This document shows, in pieces, positions 16,338 to 25,000 of a stretch of 35,708 bases of DNA. Numbering within the stretch: position 1 is the first letter of the stretch; each line of letters opens with the position of its first letter. The stretch comes from Prevotella sp. (GTDB lineage Bacteria > Bacteroidota > Bacteroidia > Bacteroidales > Dysgonomonadaceae): the NCBI GenBank assembly GCA_031273295.1, contig JAISSD010000296.1, forward strand, positions 1-35,708, written 5' to 3'. The notes beneath the pieces are model-generated. The model was given only the letters and a program-made list of their open reading frames with translations. It was not told the DNA's origin and searched no databases. The position numbers and the translations under genes are program-made.

Positions 16338-17801
16338 TTAATTTCGATTGCTTTTGTTCAACGCAATACGGGCTTCAATTTCCCATGTGCGGATCCTGTC
16401 TTTATATGTATTGTGCGCATTCGTCTTCACTATATCCAGCGCGGCGTCGGAGTTGTCGTCCCAACGACGGCACAGGTACAGAACATCGTAGATGCGCCCT
16501 ATCCGATACTCCCGCGAGAAATACAAGCCCAGTGCGTAATCTTCTCCATAACTGGTATTCGGTACTTTGATTTCCCTCAATACAGGGGTATAGAATGCGC
16601 GCGGCGCGCCCAACCCGTTGATGCGAAGCGCATTATTCCGTCCATTGTCGGGAGTCCATTCCTTGTGGTCGATAATGCCCGGCGGTATCATCTTCATATC
16701 GAAGCCGGTAAGCATATATGCGCCTACTACCATCGCGCAATTTTGCTCGTAAAAGGCGTCTACTATTTTCTGCAATGAATTTTCGTCCGAATATACATCG
16801 TCGCTGTCGAGCTGCACTGCAAATTTTCCACATTCGGGATGATGTACGCCGGCATTCCAGCAACCGCCTATTCCCAGCTCTTTATTTTCGGGTATGATGT
16901 GTATCAACCGTTTATCGGATGCGAATTTATCGATGGCTTCCGTTGTGCCGTCGGTAGAATAGTTGTCGATGACAATGAGGTTGAATTTAAAATTCGTTTT
17001 TTGGTTCAGAACCGATTTTATGGCGTCGGCAATTGTCCTGATACGGTTGCGGACAGGAATGATAACAGAGGCTTCGTATTCAAAATTGTCGCGATCGAAC
17101 TCAACCTTCCTGAATCGGGGAGCAAGGTAAGCGCCGATTTTTTTCAGATGTCCGGTACAAACCTGTTCCATTTCGATCTGCATATCCCGGTTTTTAGGAT
17201 CCACATAGTCGAATATTTTTTCGCCGCTTTTGCGTGTGTCGTTCTCTATCTCGGTGTACAGGTATTCATTGATATGCACAGGGTCGGCAATGCGGGATAT
17301 TGCCAGCCGCAGATCGTACAGTCCTGCGAATTTGTATTCTTTATCCATGCCGGATACGGCCTTTTTCAACGCGTCGGATCTATATAGCAGTACCGAACCG
17401 AAATTGAAATCATCCCGCAAACTGCCTTTTTGATATGCGATGAGCGGATTGTTTTTCTTTTCTTCGCCAACAATCTGATAATGGTCGGCATATGCAAAGC
17501 CGGCTCCCGAGTCTTCAATTATTTGCAACATGCGGTCGAGCGCGAACATACCCGGGCGAAGAGCGGCAGACCTGGTGTAGATCAATGTGTATCCGGTATC
17601 GGATCTTGCCGCAATTTTTTTTATTGTAGCGGTCGAGTATAAAGAGTCTATATTTATTGTTTCACAGCCGCTTACAGTTTCTTTACAGTCATTACCGGCC
17701 AGCAAATAGATCTTGTTTGTCAATGGCGACCGTTTCAATGAAACGATTGTGCTTTTTGCCTGTCCGGCGCTTTTAAAAAGTATAAAACAATTGATCTTCA
17801 T
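16338..17801 (-). CDS. Tandem GT2-type glycosyltransferase
   Basis: A 487-residue protein. The C-terminal half (about 235-460) is a canonical GT-A family 2 domain, with EASVIIPVRNRIRTIADAI, VIDNYSTDGT, AVQLDSDD (metal and nucleotide-sugar site near residue 331) and an acceptor-side SYGEDYALG. The N-terminal half (about 1-200) resembles a second GT-A unit. It has TGYTLIYTRSAAL, FAYADHYQIV and FNFGSVLLYR but no clear DxD, so it may be degenerate. No signal or membrane segment. The start lies directly after leader cassette 2, and the gene is 17 bases before DUF4922. A glycosyltransferase inside a wall-salvage operon is unexpected, and donor and acceptor cannot be read from the sequence. Confidence 0.75.
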   Translation of the reverse strand: MKINCFILFKSAGQAKSTIVSLKRSPLTNKIYLLAGNDCKETVSGCETINIDSLYSTATIKKIAARSDTGYTLIYTRSAALRPGMFALDRMLQIIEDSGAGFAYADHYQIVGEEKKNNPLIAYQKGSLRDDFNFGSVLLYRSDALKKAVSGMDKEYKFAGLYDLRLAISRIADPVHINEYLYTEIENDTRKSGEKIFDYVDPKNRDMQIEMEQVCTGHLKKIGAYLAPRFRKVEFDRDNFEYEASVIIPVRNRIRTIADAIKSVLNQKTNFKFNLIVIDNYSTDGTTEAIDKFASDKRLIHIIPENKELGIGGCWNAGVHHPECGKFAVQLDSDDVYSDENSLQKIVDAFYEQNCAMVVGAYMLTGFDMKMIPPGIIDHKEWTPDNGRNNALRINGLGAPRAFYTPVLREIKVPNTSYGEDYALGLYFSREYRIGRIYDVLYLCRRWDDNSDAALDIVKTNAHNTYKDRIRTWEIEARIALNKSNRN

Positions 17802-17906
17802 GTGTCTATAATTTGTTTTTTAATGTTTGCATGGAACTTGCAACATATTGGCTCTGCCGAACATTGTTTCATGTTCTTTGGCGCTGGTTTTGCCTGCCCG
17901 TTTCAT
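17802..17906 (-). repeat. Leader cassette, copy 2 (before the GT2 gene)
   Basis: A 105-nt unit beginning ATGAAACGGGCAGGCAAAAC and ending at the base before the GT2 ATG. Its first ATG overlaps the symporter TGA as ATGA (17903-17906). The small frame has 28 residues, begins MKRAGKTSAKEHET and stops at 17820. Gapless alignment with copies 1 and 4 over 74 nt (17833-17906). Confidence 0.9.
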
Positions 17907-19402
17907 TTCAAGTCTGCTTGTTTTGGTTTGTTTTCTATTGCCGCAATTTGTTTGTTTTTCCGGATAAGTACCAGCAATCCGGTAAATGTAAGGATTGCAT
18001 TTATGATCAGTATTTCGTAACTGAATTTATATCCGTTGAACCACGCTTCGGAATTTTTATCCAATACAAAACAAATAACCGGAGCCGATACCGCCACCAG
18101 AGGTATGTATTTATCCCTGATACTTTTTTTGGTAAAGATACCGAAAGCAAACAGTCCGAGTATAGGCCCGTAAGTATAGCTTGCCAAAATATACACGGCG
18201 TCGATAACGGATGTATTGTTTAGCAGGTTTATCGCTATAATGACCAGCCCCATTACCACGGCCATGCCCGCATGTACTTTTTGGCGGATATAGGCTATGT
18301 CTTTTTCCGTTTTCCCTTTTTTGGTGCTTTCCAGTATGTCTACAGTAAAAGAGGTGGTAAGTGCGGTGAGCGCGGAGCCGGCCGCGGCATACGCAGCCGA
18401 TATAAGTCCTATTATAAACAATATGGACACAATTAACGGGAAATATCCGTTTGTGGCAAGCAAGGGAAACAATTCGTCGCTTTTTGCCGGAATGGCCACG
18501 TTATTCCGGTAGGCAAACGTATAAAGCAATACGCCCAGCATCAAAAACAGCGAAATGATGAATAATTGCAGTACGCCGCTTATTATCATGTTTTTCTGGG
18601 AATCTTTGTGGTTTTTGCAACTCATGTTTTTTTGCATCATATCCTGGTCCAGTCCTGTGGTTGCAATGACGGTGAATATCCCGGCCAAAAATTGTTTGAA
18701 GAAAAACTGCCTGTCATTGATATCGTCGAAAAAGAAAGTCCTGGAATACTCGTGATTGCCGATTGCCGACAGCATTCCGGAAAAATCAAAGCCCAGATTC
18801 GAGGCTATGCAGTATATGCACAAACCAATGGAAACGATCAGGCAAAAGGTTTTGAGCGAATCTGTCCAGATCAGCGACTTTACTCCTCCCCGGAATGTAT
18901 ATAGCCATACCAGTCCTACGGTGAATACTACATTCAGGATGAAAGGAAGTTGCAGCGGATCGAAAACCAGCAGTTGCAATACGATGCATACCAAAAATAA
19001 ACGGACGGCCGCTCCCAGCATTTTCGATATGAAGAAGAACCATGCCCCTGTTTTATAGGATGCGATACCGAAGCGGTTTTGCAGATATTCATAGATAGAG
19101 GTCAGGTTCATCCTGTAGAATAACGGAATAAGCACGAATGCAATGATCAGTTGGCCGACAACAAATCCCAAGACCATTTGCAGGTATGAAAATCCGGCGC
19201 CGGCAACCATTCCGGGCACGGAAACGAATGTGACCCCGGATATTGCGGAGCCGATCATTGCAAAAGCCACAACATACCATGGAGACTTTCGGTTCCCGGT
19301 GAAAAATCCCTGATTGTCCGCTTTACGTCCCGTAATATAGGATATTACAAATAGTACGGTGAAGTAAAGAACAATGGTTAGCAATACTGAAACAGGACTC
19401 AT
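17903..19402 (-). CDS. Sodium:solute symporter (SSS/SLC5 family)
   Basis: A 499-residue membrane protein with about 13 hydrophobic helices of the SSF family. The start VLLTIVLYFTVLFVISYITG and the segment SAISGVTFVSVPGMV, followed by YEYLQNRFG, are typical. Members use the Na+ gradient to import sugars, sialic acids, amino acids or vitamins. Position 35 bases after namZ2 in the salvage operon suggests MurNAc, an anhydro-sugar or another amino sugar as substrate, but specificity cannot be read from sequence. If so, it would be a third inner-membrane carrier beside MurT and AmpG. The stop overlaps the first ATG of cassette 2. Confidence 0.85.
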   Translation of the reverse strand: MSPVSVLLTIVLYFTVLFVISYITGRKADNQGFFTGNRKSPWYVVAFAMIGSAISGVTFVSVPGMVAGAGFSYLQMVLGFVVGQLIIAFVLIPLFYRMNLTSIYEYLQNRFGIASYKTGAWFFFISKMLGAAVRLFLVCIVLQLLVFDPLQLPFILNVVFTVGLVWLYTFRGGVKSLIWTDSLKTFCLIVSIGLCIYCIASNLGFDFSGMLSAIGNHEYSRTFFFDDINDRQFFFKQFLAGIFTVIATTGLDQDMMQKNMSCKNHKDSQKNMIISGVLQLFIISLFLMLGVLLYTFAYRNNVAIPAKSDELFPLLATNGYFPLIVSILFIIGLISAAYAAAGSALTALTTSFTVDILESTKKGKTEKDIAYIRQKVHAGMAVVMGLVIIAINLLNNTSVIDAVYILASYTYGPILGLFAFGIFTKKSIRDKYIPLVAVSAPVICFVLDKNSEAWFNGYKFSYEILIINAILTFTGLLVLIRKNKQIAAIENKPKQADLK

Positions 19403-19437
19403 AATTGGTTATCTATTGATTGTTATGTATTTGTATT

Positions 19438-20604
19438 TCATTCCGCGTATAAAAGATAGGGTTTGCGTTGTTGCTTGAATTTTTCCACATCGCTTTTCCA
19501 CATTTCCTTGATCTCTGTCGCGGACTTTCCATCCCTAATCATTTTGCGAATATAATCCACTCCCGCCAGCTTTTCAAAAAAAGGCGTAAAAAAACCGTCT
19601 CCCATATTCAGGTTATTGTAAGCGTCTATTATGTAGGAAAGATCAAATCCCCGTCTGAATATTTCTTCATCGGGTATCTCCCTTAAATCCACGCCGTGGC
19701 ACAGTCTGTTGAGAAGCGGAGGATTTTTTGCTCCGGCTATACTTTCCGGAGTGAAATCGAACGTACATCCTTTCATGTCGGGGTGACCGTATACCTGAAA
19801 CGGAAATGCGGTTCCCCTGCCTAAACTGGCCACTGTCCCTTCGAATAAACAAGTTGAAGGATACAGATATATGGATTTCATATTCGGCAGATTGGGAGAA
19901 GGCGTTATCGGCAGTTGGTACATTGTTTTGTGTGTGTAATTCTTGCATTTTATGATCGTCAGATCGCATGTCCTGTTGTCGGGCAACCAGCGCTCTCCGT
20001 TTATCATCATTGCCAGTTCGCCCAATGTCATGCCATGTACCACAGGTATCGGCAACCATCCTACTCCCGACTTGTGCTTCATGTCCAGTATGGGGCCGTC
20101 TACATAGTGTCCGTTAGGATTGGGGCGATCCAGTACTATAACCTTTTTGCCGTATTCGGCGCATGCGTCCATAAGTTTCGCCATGGTTATGTAATAGGTA
20201 TAGAACCGCAAACCTACATCCTGTATGTCTATTACAAGTATATCGAAGAGATCCATGGATCCTTTTCCCGGTTTCCGGTCTTTGCCGTCATATAGCGATT
20301 TGATTGGAATACCTGTTTTTCCGTCCACAGAGCCCGGCACATGCTCCCCGGCGTCGGCGTTTCCTCTAAAACCATGTTCAGGTGAAAATATGGCAACTGC
20401 TTTTATGTCTTTTTCCACCAGTATATCCACCAGATGTCTGTCATTTATCATTCCTGTGTGGTTTGACATGATGGCGACGTTTTTATTTTTCAACATTGGC
20501 AGGTATTCGTCGATTGATTCCGCGCCTGCCTTTGTTCGCCCGTCTTGAGAGTAAACAAAAAGAACTGCCGTTAACAGGACGAGAATGTGTACTAATCTTT
20601 TCAT
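19438..20604 (-). CDS. namZ: Exo-beta-N-acetylmuramidase NamZ, GH171 (DUF1343), second paralogue
   Basis: A 388-residue secreted GH171 enzyme with a Sec signal (MKRLVHILVLLTAVLFVYSQ). Motifs are FSPEHGFRGNADAGEHV with Glu76, DIQDVGLRFYTYY and VLDRPNPNGHY, then TPSPNLPN and LGRGTAFPF. It has the same fold and size as the paralogue at 10842-12071 but is clearly diverged, so the two may differ in chain length, peptide tolerance or location. It is the first gene of the minus-strand operon. Cassette copy 3 and a hairpin lie in its leader. Start: the only ATG giving an intact signal peptide. Confidence 0.92.
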   Translation of the reverse strand: MKRLVHILVLLTAVLFVYSQDGRTKAGAESIDEYLPMLKNKNVAIMSNHTGMINDRHLVDILVEKDIKAVAIFSPEHGFRGNADAGEHVPGSVDGKTGIPIKSLYDGKDRKPGKGSMDLFDILVIDIQDVGLRFYTYYITMAKLMDACAEYGKKVIVLDRPNPNGHYVDGPILDMKHKSGVGWLPIPVVHGMTLGELAMMINGERWLPDNRTCDLTIIKCKNYTHKTMYQLPITPSPNLPNMKSIYLYPSTCLFEGTVASLGRGTAFPFQVYGHPDMKGCTFDFTPESIAGAKNPPLLNRLCHGVDLREIPDEEIFRRGFDLSYIIDAYNNLNMGDGFFTPFFEKLAGVDYIRKMIRDGKSATEIKEMWKSDVEKFKQQRKPYLLYAE

Positions 20605-20799
20605 AAGATAATAATTTTGTTTTCAATTGACATATTGAACTTGCATGATTTTTATTATCACGGACTTTGGTAATTTGACAAAAATCATGCTTCGTTTCAT
20701 GCGTATATATTGTTTTTTTATGGTCATGACTTGCAACATATTGGCTCCGCCGAACCTTGTTTCATGCTCTTTGGCGCAACTATTGCATGCTTGTTTCAT
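20605..20799 (-). repeat. Leader cassette, copy 3, with a partial second copy and hairpin (before namZ2)
   Basis: The first 71 nt (20729-20799) match the other copies, beginning ATGAAACAAGCATGCAATAG. After 99 nt a second ATGAAACG appears, followed by a hairpin (20643-20690). The end resembles the last third of the cassette (CAAGTTCAATATG then AAACAAAATTATTA), up to the namZ2 ATG. The frame from 20799 runs 58 residues to a TGA at 20623. I read this as one complete unit plus a deleted or interrupted second one. Confidence 0.75.
20643..20690. repeat. Perfect 11-bp inverted repeat in the namZ2 leader
   Basis: GCATGATTTTT (20643-20653) and AAAAATCATGC (20680-20690) are exact reverse complements with 26 bases between them. 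The element interrupts the partial second cassette. It could be an operator, a hairpin in the leader RNA, or the ends of a tiny inserted element. Confidence 0.7.
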
Positions 20800-20872
20800 G
20801 GCGTACCTGTTCACTTGATTATTTAACCATAAAGATTATCTGATCCGCGGTTTTTTTCAATGATTTACAAGA

Positions 20873-20880
20873 CAAATATA
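20873..20880 (-). promoter_or_regulatory. Candidate -7 box for the minus-strand salvage operon
   Basis: TATATTTG on the minus strand fits TAnnTTTG exactly and lies about 270 bases before the namZ2 ATG, upstream of cassette copy 3. There is no clear -33 TTTG. In such AT-rich DNA a chance match is likely enough to keep confidence low. Confidence 0.3.
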
Positions 20881-21315
20881 AGATGATATATTTAAATAAA
20901 TATATTTGAATATCGGTAAAATCTTTATATTAACAATTATTTGTGGTTGTATACAATTATTTAGGATAATAGCGTTGTTGTTTCTCTTCGATTTTGCTAT
21001 TCTTCCGCGTATTTTGTTTTTTCGGCTTCCTGTCTGTGTTTTGTTCGTTTTTCTTGTACATTTGTATGTGTGAAATATATTGAAAATATTTATGTAAACG
21101 CTAAAATATATATTTATCAGTATCTTTGTATGCGACATAGCTGTTTTTCAACATTGACTTCAAGTGTTTATCATCTTTGCTTTTATATTAAAATATATGT
21201 ATTATCAATAATAAACCGTAAAATAAATAAATGATTCAAAAAAGATATGCGTAAATCATTTACTTTTGTGAAAGTCATACGAAGTATTTTGATTGTAAAT
21301 TAAAAGTCTGTTTCT
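20881..21315. other. AT-rich divergent intergenic DNA
   Basis: No gene seen. On the plus strand, TATCTTTG at 21121-21128 and TACTTTTG at 21261-21268 fit the -7 consensus but lack a good -33 TTTG. Either could start a long susC leader. Otherwise the stretch is low-complexity A/T. Confidence 0.4.
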
Positions 21316-21549
21316 ATGAAAGACGTTACTTCTCATCCGGTAATACTTGTTGTTGTTCCCTTTCGCATCATATCGGCGGGAAACGGGCTTGTATCCGCAA
21401 CGGATGCTGTAACCGGAAAACTGTTATGGAAGCATAAAACGGGAAATTCATTAGTTACATTAATAAATACAGTTGTGCCGCTAAATAGCAAAGATAGTCT
21501 ATTTACCTCTAGTGAAGGAATTGCAGGTTTATTATCCTATCAAGAATAA
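21316..21549 (+). pseudogene. Fragment of a PQQ-like beta-propeller repeat protein
   Basis: A 77-residue frame containing NGLVSATDAVTGKLLWKHKT, then GNSLVTLINTVVPL and FTSSEGIAGLL. The DAxTGKLLWKHK pattern is the core of a PQQ/YWTD-type propeller blade. There is no signal peptide and only about one and a half blades are present, so this is a remnant of a longer secreted protein. The N-terminal 15 residues look unrelated to the repeat. The fragment may now lie in the untranslated leader of susC. Confidence 0.55.
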
Positions 21550-21821
21550 ATAATGAGATAGAGATGTAATATCCGAAGGCCTTATTAAAGAAGAATGTTT
21601 TGTAAAACCCTTTAAAAATTACTTATGGAAAATAATTTACTATAAACCACCTTAAATTAATCTTCGGAATCTGTTTAAATTTTTCGAGAACATGATTTTG
21701 AGATATAAAACAGCCGGTATTCAAGAAATAAAACAATGACAATGTCAAATAAAACACAAAATTTAGCGATGTATAAATTCATTTTTTCGCCTGGAAATTT
21801 GGATATTAGCTGTGTTTTGTT
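21550..21821. other. Intergenic DNA, nothing recognised
   Basis: No gene or clear signal. Short frames here have no family resemblance. Confidence 0.4.
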
Positions 21822-21848
21822 AGAGAGAGAGAGAGAGAGAGAGAGAGA
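21822..21848. repeat. (AG)13 dinucleotide microsatellite
   Basis: Twenty-seven uninterrupted bases alternate A and G, about 240 bases upstream of the susC start. Such tracts change length by slippage. A 96-residue frame across it (RERERERE) is an artefact. Confidence 0.95.
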
Positions 21849-21945
21849 CACGCTTACAGACAGAAAAAGAGGTAAATATAAGAATAAAAATAGTGAAAGG
21901 ACAAAATATTCGAAAGATATATTTTGCCCCGGATATTTATTGTCC

Positions 21946-21993
21946 AAAAGCTTTACCCGGAGTATCGGCGAATACTTCGGGCAAAGCTTTTTG
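21946..21993 (+). terminator. Strong hairpin with T-run in the susC leader (terminator or attenuator)
   Basis: AAAAGCTTT / AAAGCTTTT form a 9-bp outer stem. After one A-C mismatch an inner 10-bp stem follows (CCCGGAGTAT with ATACTTCGGG, one G-U), with a loop of about 5-6 bases. The 3' arm ends in five T residues. It reads on the plus strand about 100 bases before susC. It is either the end of an upstream transcript or a conditional attenuator of the susC operon. Confidence 0.7.
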
Positions 21994-22089
21994 TCGTTAA
22001 CGGTTAAACCTGAAATTATTGATTGAAAAATTGGCGATATGATTTGTATTTAGTTAGTAAAAAGTATCAAATTTAATAAACAAAGCAGT

Positions 22090-25000
22090 ATGGAAATCTC
22101 TAAAAAACACAGAAAAACACTGTCAAGGAAGATTCTTTGTTTGTTGGTTGTTGGACTGGTATGCTCGTCTATGGGAAGTAGCTATGCGGGCGATACGGAT
22201 TCAGCCTCCGGCGGTATCATGGAGCAACAACAGGCAAAGATCACAATTAAAGGAAAAGTTTTGGATTCGAGTGGCGAACCTCTGACAGGAGTGAGCGTCT
22301 CGGTCAAAGGGACGACACAGGGAACGCTCAGTGACGCGGATGGGAATTATACCATTCTGGCGCCAGCGGGAGCAACTCTGTATTTTTCTTTTATCGGATT
22401 TGAACCTCAATCTATCGCGATAGGTTCTAAAACTACTATCAATGTGACATTAGCCGATAATGTGAAGGAACTCGCGGAAGTAGAAATCGTTGCCGAATTC
22501 GGTTTGAAACGTGTAGCGCGCTCCATGGGATCTTCCGTGCAGAACGTGAAAGCTTCCGACATCATCGAGTCGGGTCGCGATAATTTCGTGTCTGCATTGC
22601 AGGGCCGTGTGTCGGGGATGAACGTAGTATCCAGCGGCGGTGCGCCCGGCGCTTCTACAACCGTTACATTGCGCAGTATTACTTCCCTTTCGGGAAACAA
22701 TCAGCCGCTTTATGTTGTAGACGGTATCCCGATGAACAATTCATCTTTCAGCGCCTACAACTCTTTTGCCAAAGCGGATGCTTATTCTTCACGCGATTTG
22801 GACTTTTCATCGCGTGGCAATGACTTCAATCCCGAAGATATAGAATCGGTGACCGTGCTGAAAGGCGCCGCCGCCGCGGCTCTTTACGGATCGAACGCTT
22901 CCAATGGAGCCATTATTATTACCACAAAGAAAGGAACAAGCGGCAAGGGAAAGGTATCGTACAGCAATACATTCCGCTGGGACAATTCGTATGGGATTCC
23001 CGAATCGCAGACGAAATATGCGAACGGGGCATACGGGGCTACAAGTTATTACAATATTGCCCGTTTCGGAGGACTTTATCCCGAAGGCACGCAGTTTTAC
23101 GACAATGTAAATTCTATCTTGCAAACAGGCGTTACGCAGCGGCATAATTTATCCGTAGAAGCAGGGACGGATAAGACCTCGATCCGTGCGGCAGCCTCCT
23201 ATACTGATCAGACAGGTACGGTAAAGACTACCGCATATACGCGGACAAATGTTTCGTTGTCGGGCAAGGCAGAGATAACCAAATGGCTGAACGTCGAATC
23301 TTCCATGCAGTATGCGTCTACTACAAACAACAAAGTGAGAAAAGGCGCCTCCAGTCCGCTTTATTATGCGGTACGCTGGCCCGTGATCGACAATATGTCG
23401 AATTATCTCGCTCCCGTCCCTAATGAGGGCCACATGCGTTATCCGGAAAGATATGTCGATACGGATATGATCAATCCGTTTTTTTCCATGAATAAAAACA
23501 AGTATTACGACGAATCGGACCGTATTATCGGCAATGCGGCGGCAATTATCACACCGACCAAAAATACATTCGTCCGTGCGCAGTACGGTTGGGATCTCGG
23601 CGCGCAGACCTTCGAGGCGTCGGAGCATCCTTATTTTGCAAGCAATAATTACAATAGAGCGCCGGGCATAGGTGGTACGTACAATATATCGAAAGATAAT
23701 TTTATGGATCAGTCGCTGAATATTATTGCGGGCTGGAATGACAATTTTTTGGATAACAAGTTGACTTTGTCGGCCCAATTCGGTTATCACCAGCAGGAAA
23801 ATAAAGTGGCGCGCCTGTCTACTTATGGAGCGAATTTTTCCATTGCGGATTTTCAGTCTATCAACAATACTGACGTGGCTACCATCACCTCTGCGAAAAG
23901 AGCGACTAAACGGCGTATACAGGCTTTTTCGGGACAAATAGAAGCCGGCTACAACAATCTGGCTTTTCTTACATTGCGTGCACGCAACGACTGGGCCTCC
24001 ACATTACCGGCCGATAGCAGGGTGTTTTTTTATCCGGCGGCGGAAGTTGCATTTGTTGCATCGGAATTACCGTTTATGAAGAGCGCGACTAGCGTAATGA
24101 ATTTCCTGAAACTCCGGGGAGCGGTAGCGCAGGTAGGTAAAGACACGGATCCTATTTCTATCAATCCGGAACTTGAACGGACCGAATTGACGGGCGGTGG
24201 TTTTAAATATGGATTTACCGGTCCGAATCCTGATTTGAAGCCGGAAATGACTACGTCTTGGGAGGCTGGTTTTGAAGGCCGTTTTTTGAACGACCGGATT
24301 AACGCCGACTTTACGTATTTCAGTACCCGTTGCGCCGATCAGATCGTAAAAAATTACCGCATGAGTTATGCATCAGGATTCGTATTGAATACCCGTAATA
24401 TGGGTGATTTCAAAACATGGGGCTGGGAAAGTCATATCGATGGCAACATTATTGACCAGCGGGATTTACGATGGAATGTCGGAGTAAACTTGTCGCATAC
24501 AGGTTCCGAAACAACCAGCCTGCCGTCTGGAGAGTATTATGAAACCTATACGAATGGTAATACGGCAGGTATCCGCCTCGGCACAATGGTGGGAGCTCCT
24601 GTAACAGCGATTACCGGGAATGATTTTCAGCGGAACAACAAAGGGGAAGTTTTGATAGACCCTGCTTCCGGGCTTCCGCTTACTTCCGACAAGTGGACTA
24701 TATTGGGAGACCGCGAACCAAAATTGCGTTTTGGTTTTAATACAGCCGTTAGTTATAAAGCATTCCGTTTGTCTGCCATGTTTGCAGGAAAATATAAAAG
24801 CACGGTTATAAACGGAACAATGAGGTATATGATGCAGAATGGTATGAGTTGGGAGTCTGTGGCCAAGCGTGAACAGGGTCCGGTTGTATTCAGCGGGGTG
24901 GTAAAAGACGGTAACGAAAATACCGATCATCCGACCATAAATACCATATCGGTAACTTATGGCAGCGCCGGTACTACTACGCAATATGCGGGAGCCGCTC

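Noticed and set aside
17903-19402. Calling the symporter a sialic-acid transporter (NanT-like)
   Set aside because: The SSS family is broad and no substrate-defining motif can be read. No sialidase, NanA or NanE gene is present in the window.
12102-20799. The conserved micro-frames in the cassettes as real peptide genes
   Set aside because: The first 24 codons stay open in all copies, but many substitutions change the residue, and the end of the frame differs in every copy. I list the cassettes as repeats and leave translation as an open question.
21736-22026. A 96-residue frame with an RERERERE stretch
   Set aside because: The stretch is produced by the (AG)13 tract. No start context, domain or neighbour supports a gene, and the frame runs through the terminator-like hairpin.
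22017-22050. A promoter directly upstream of susC (TATGATTTG near 22038)
   Set aside because: The box has one base too many for TAnnTTTG, and the nearest TTG lies only 12 bases upstream instead of 19-21.
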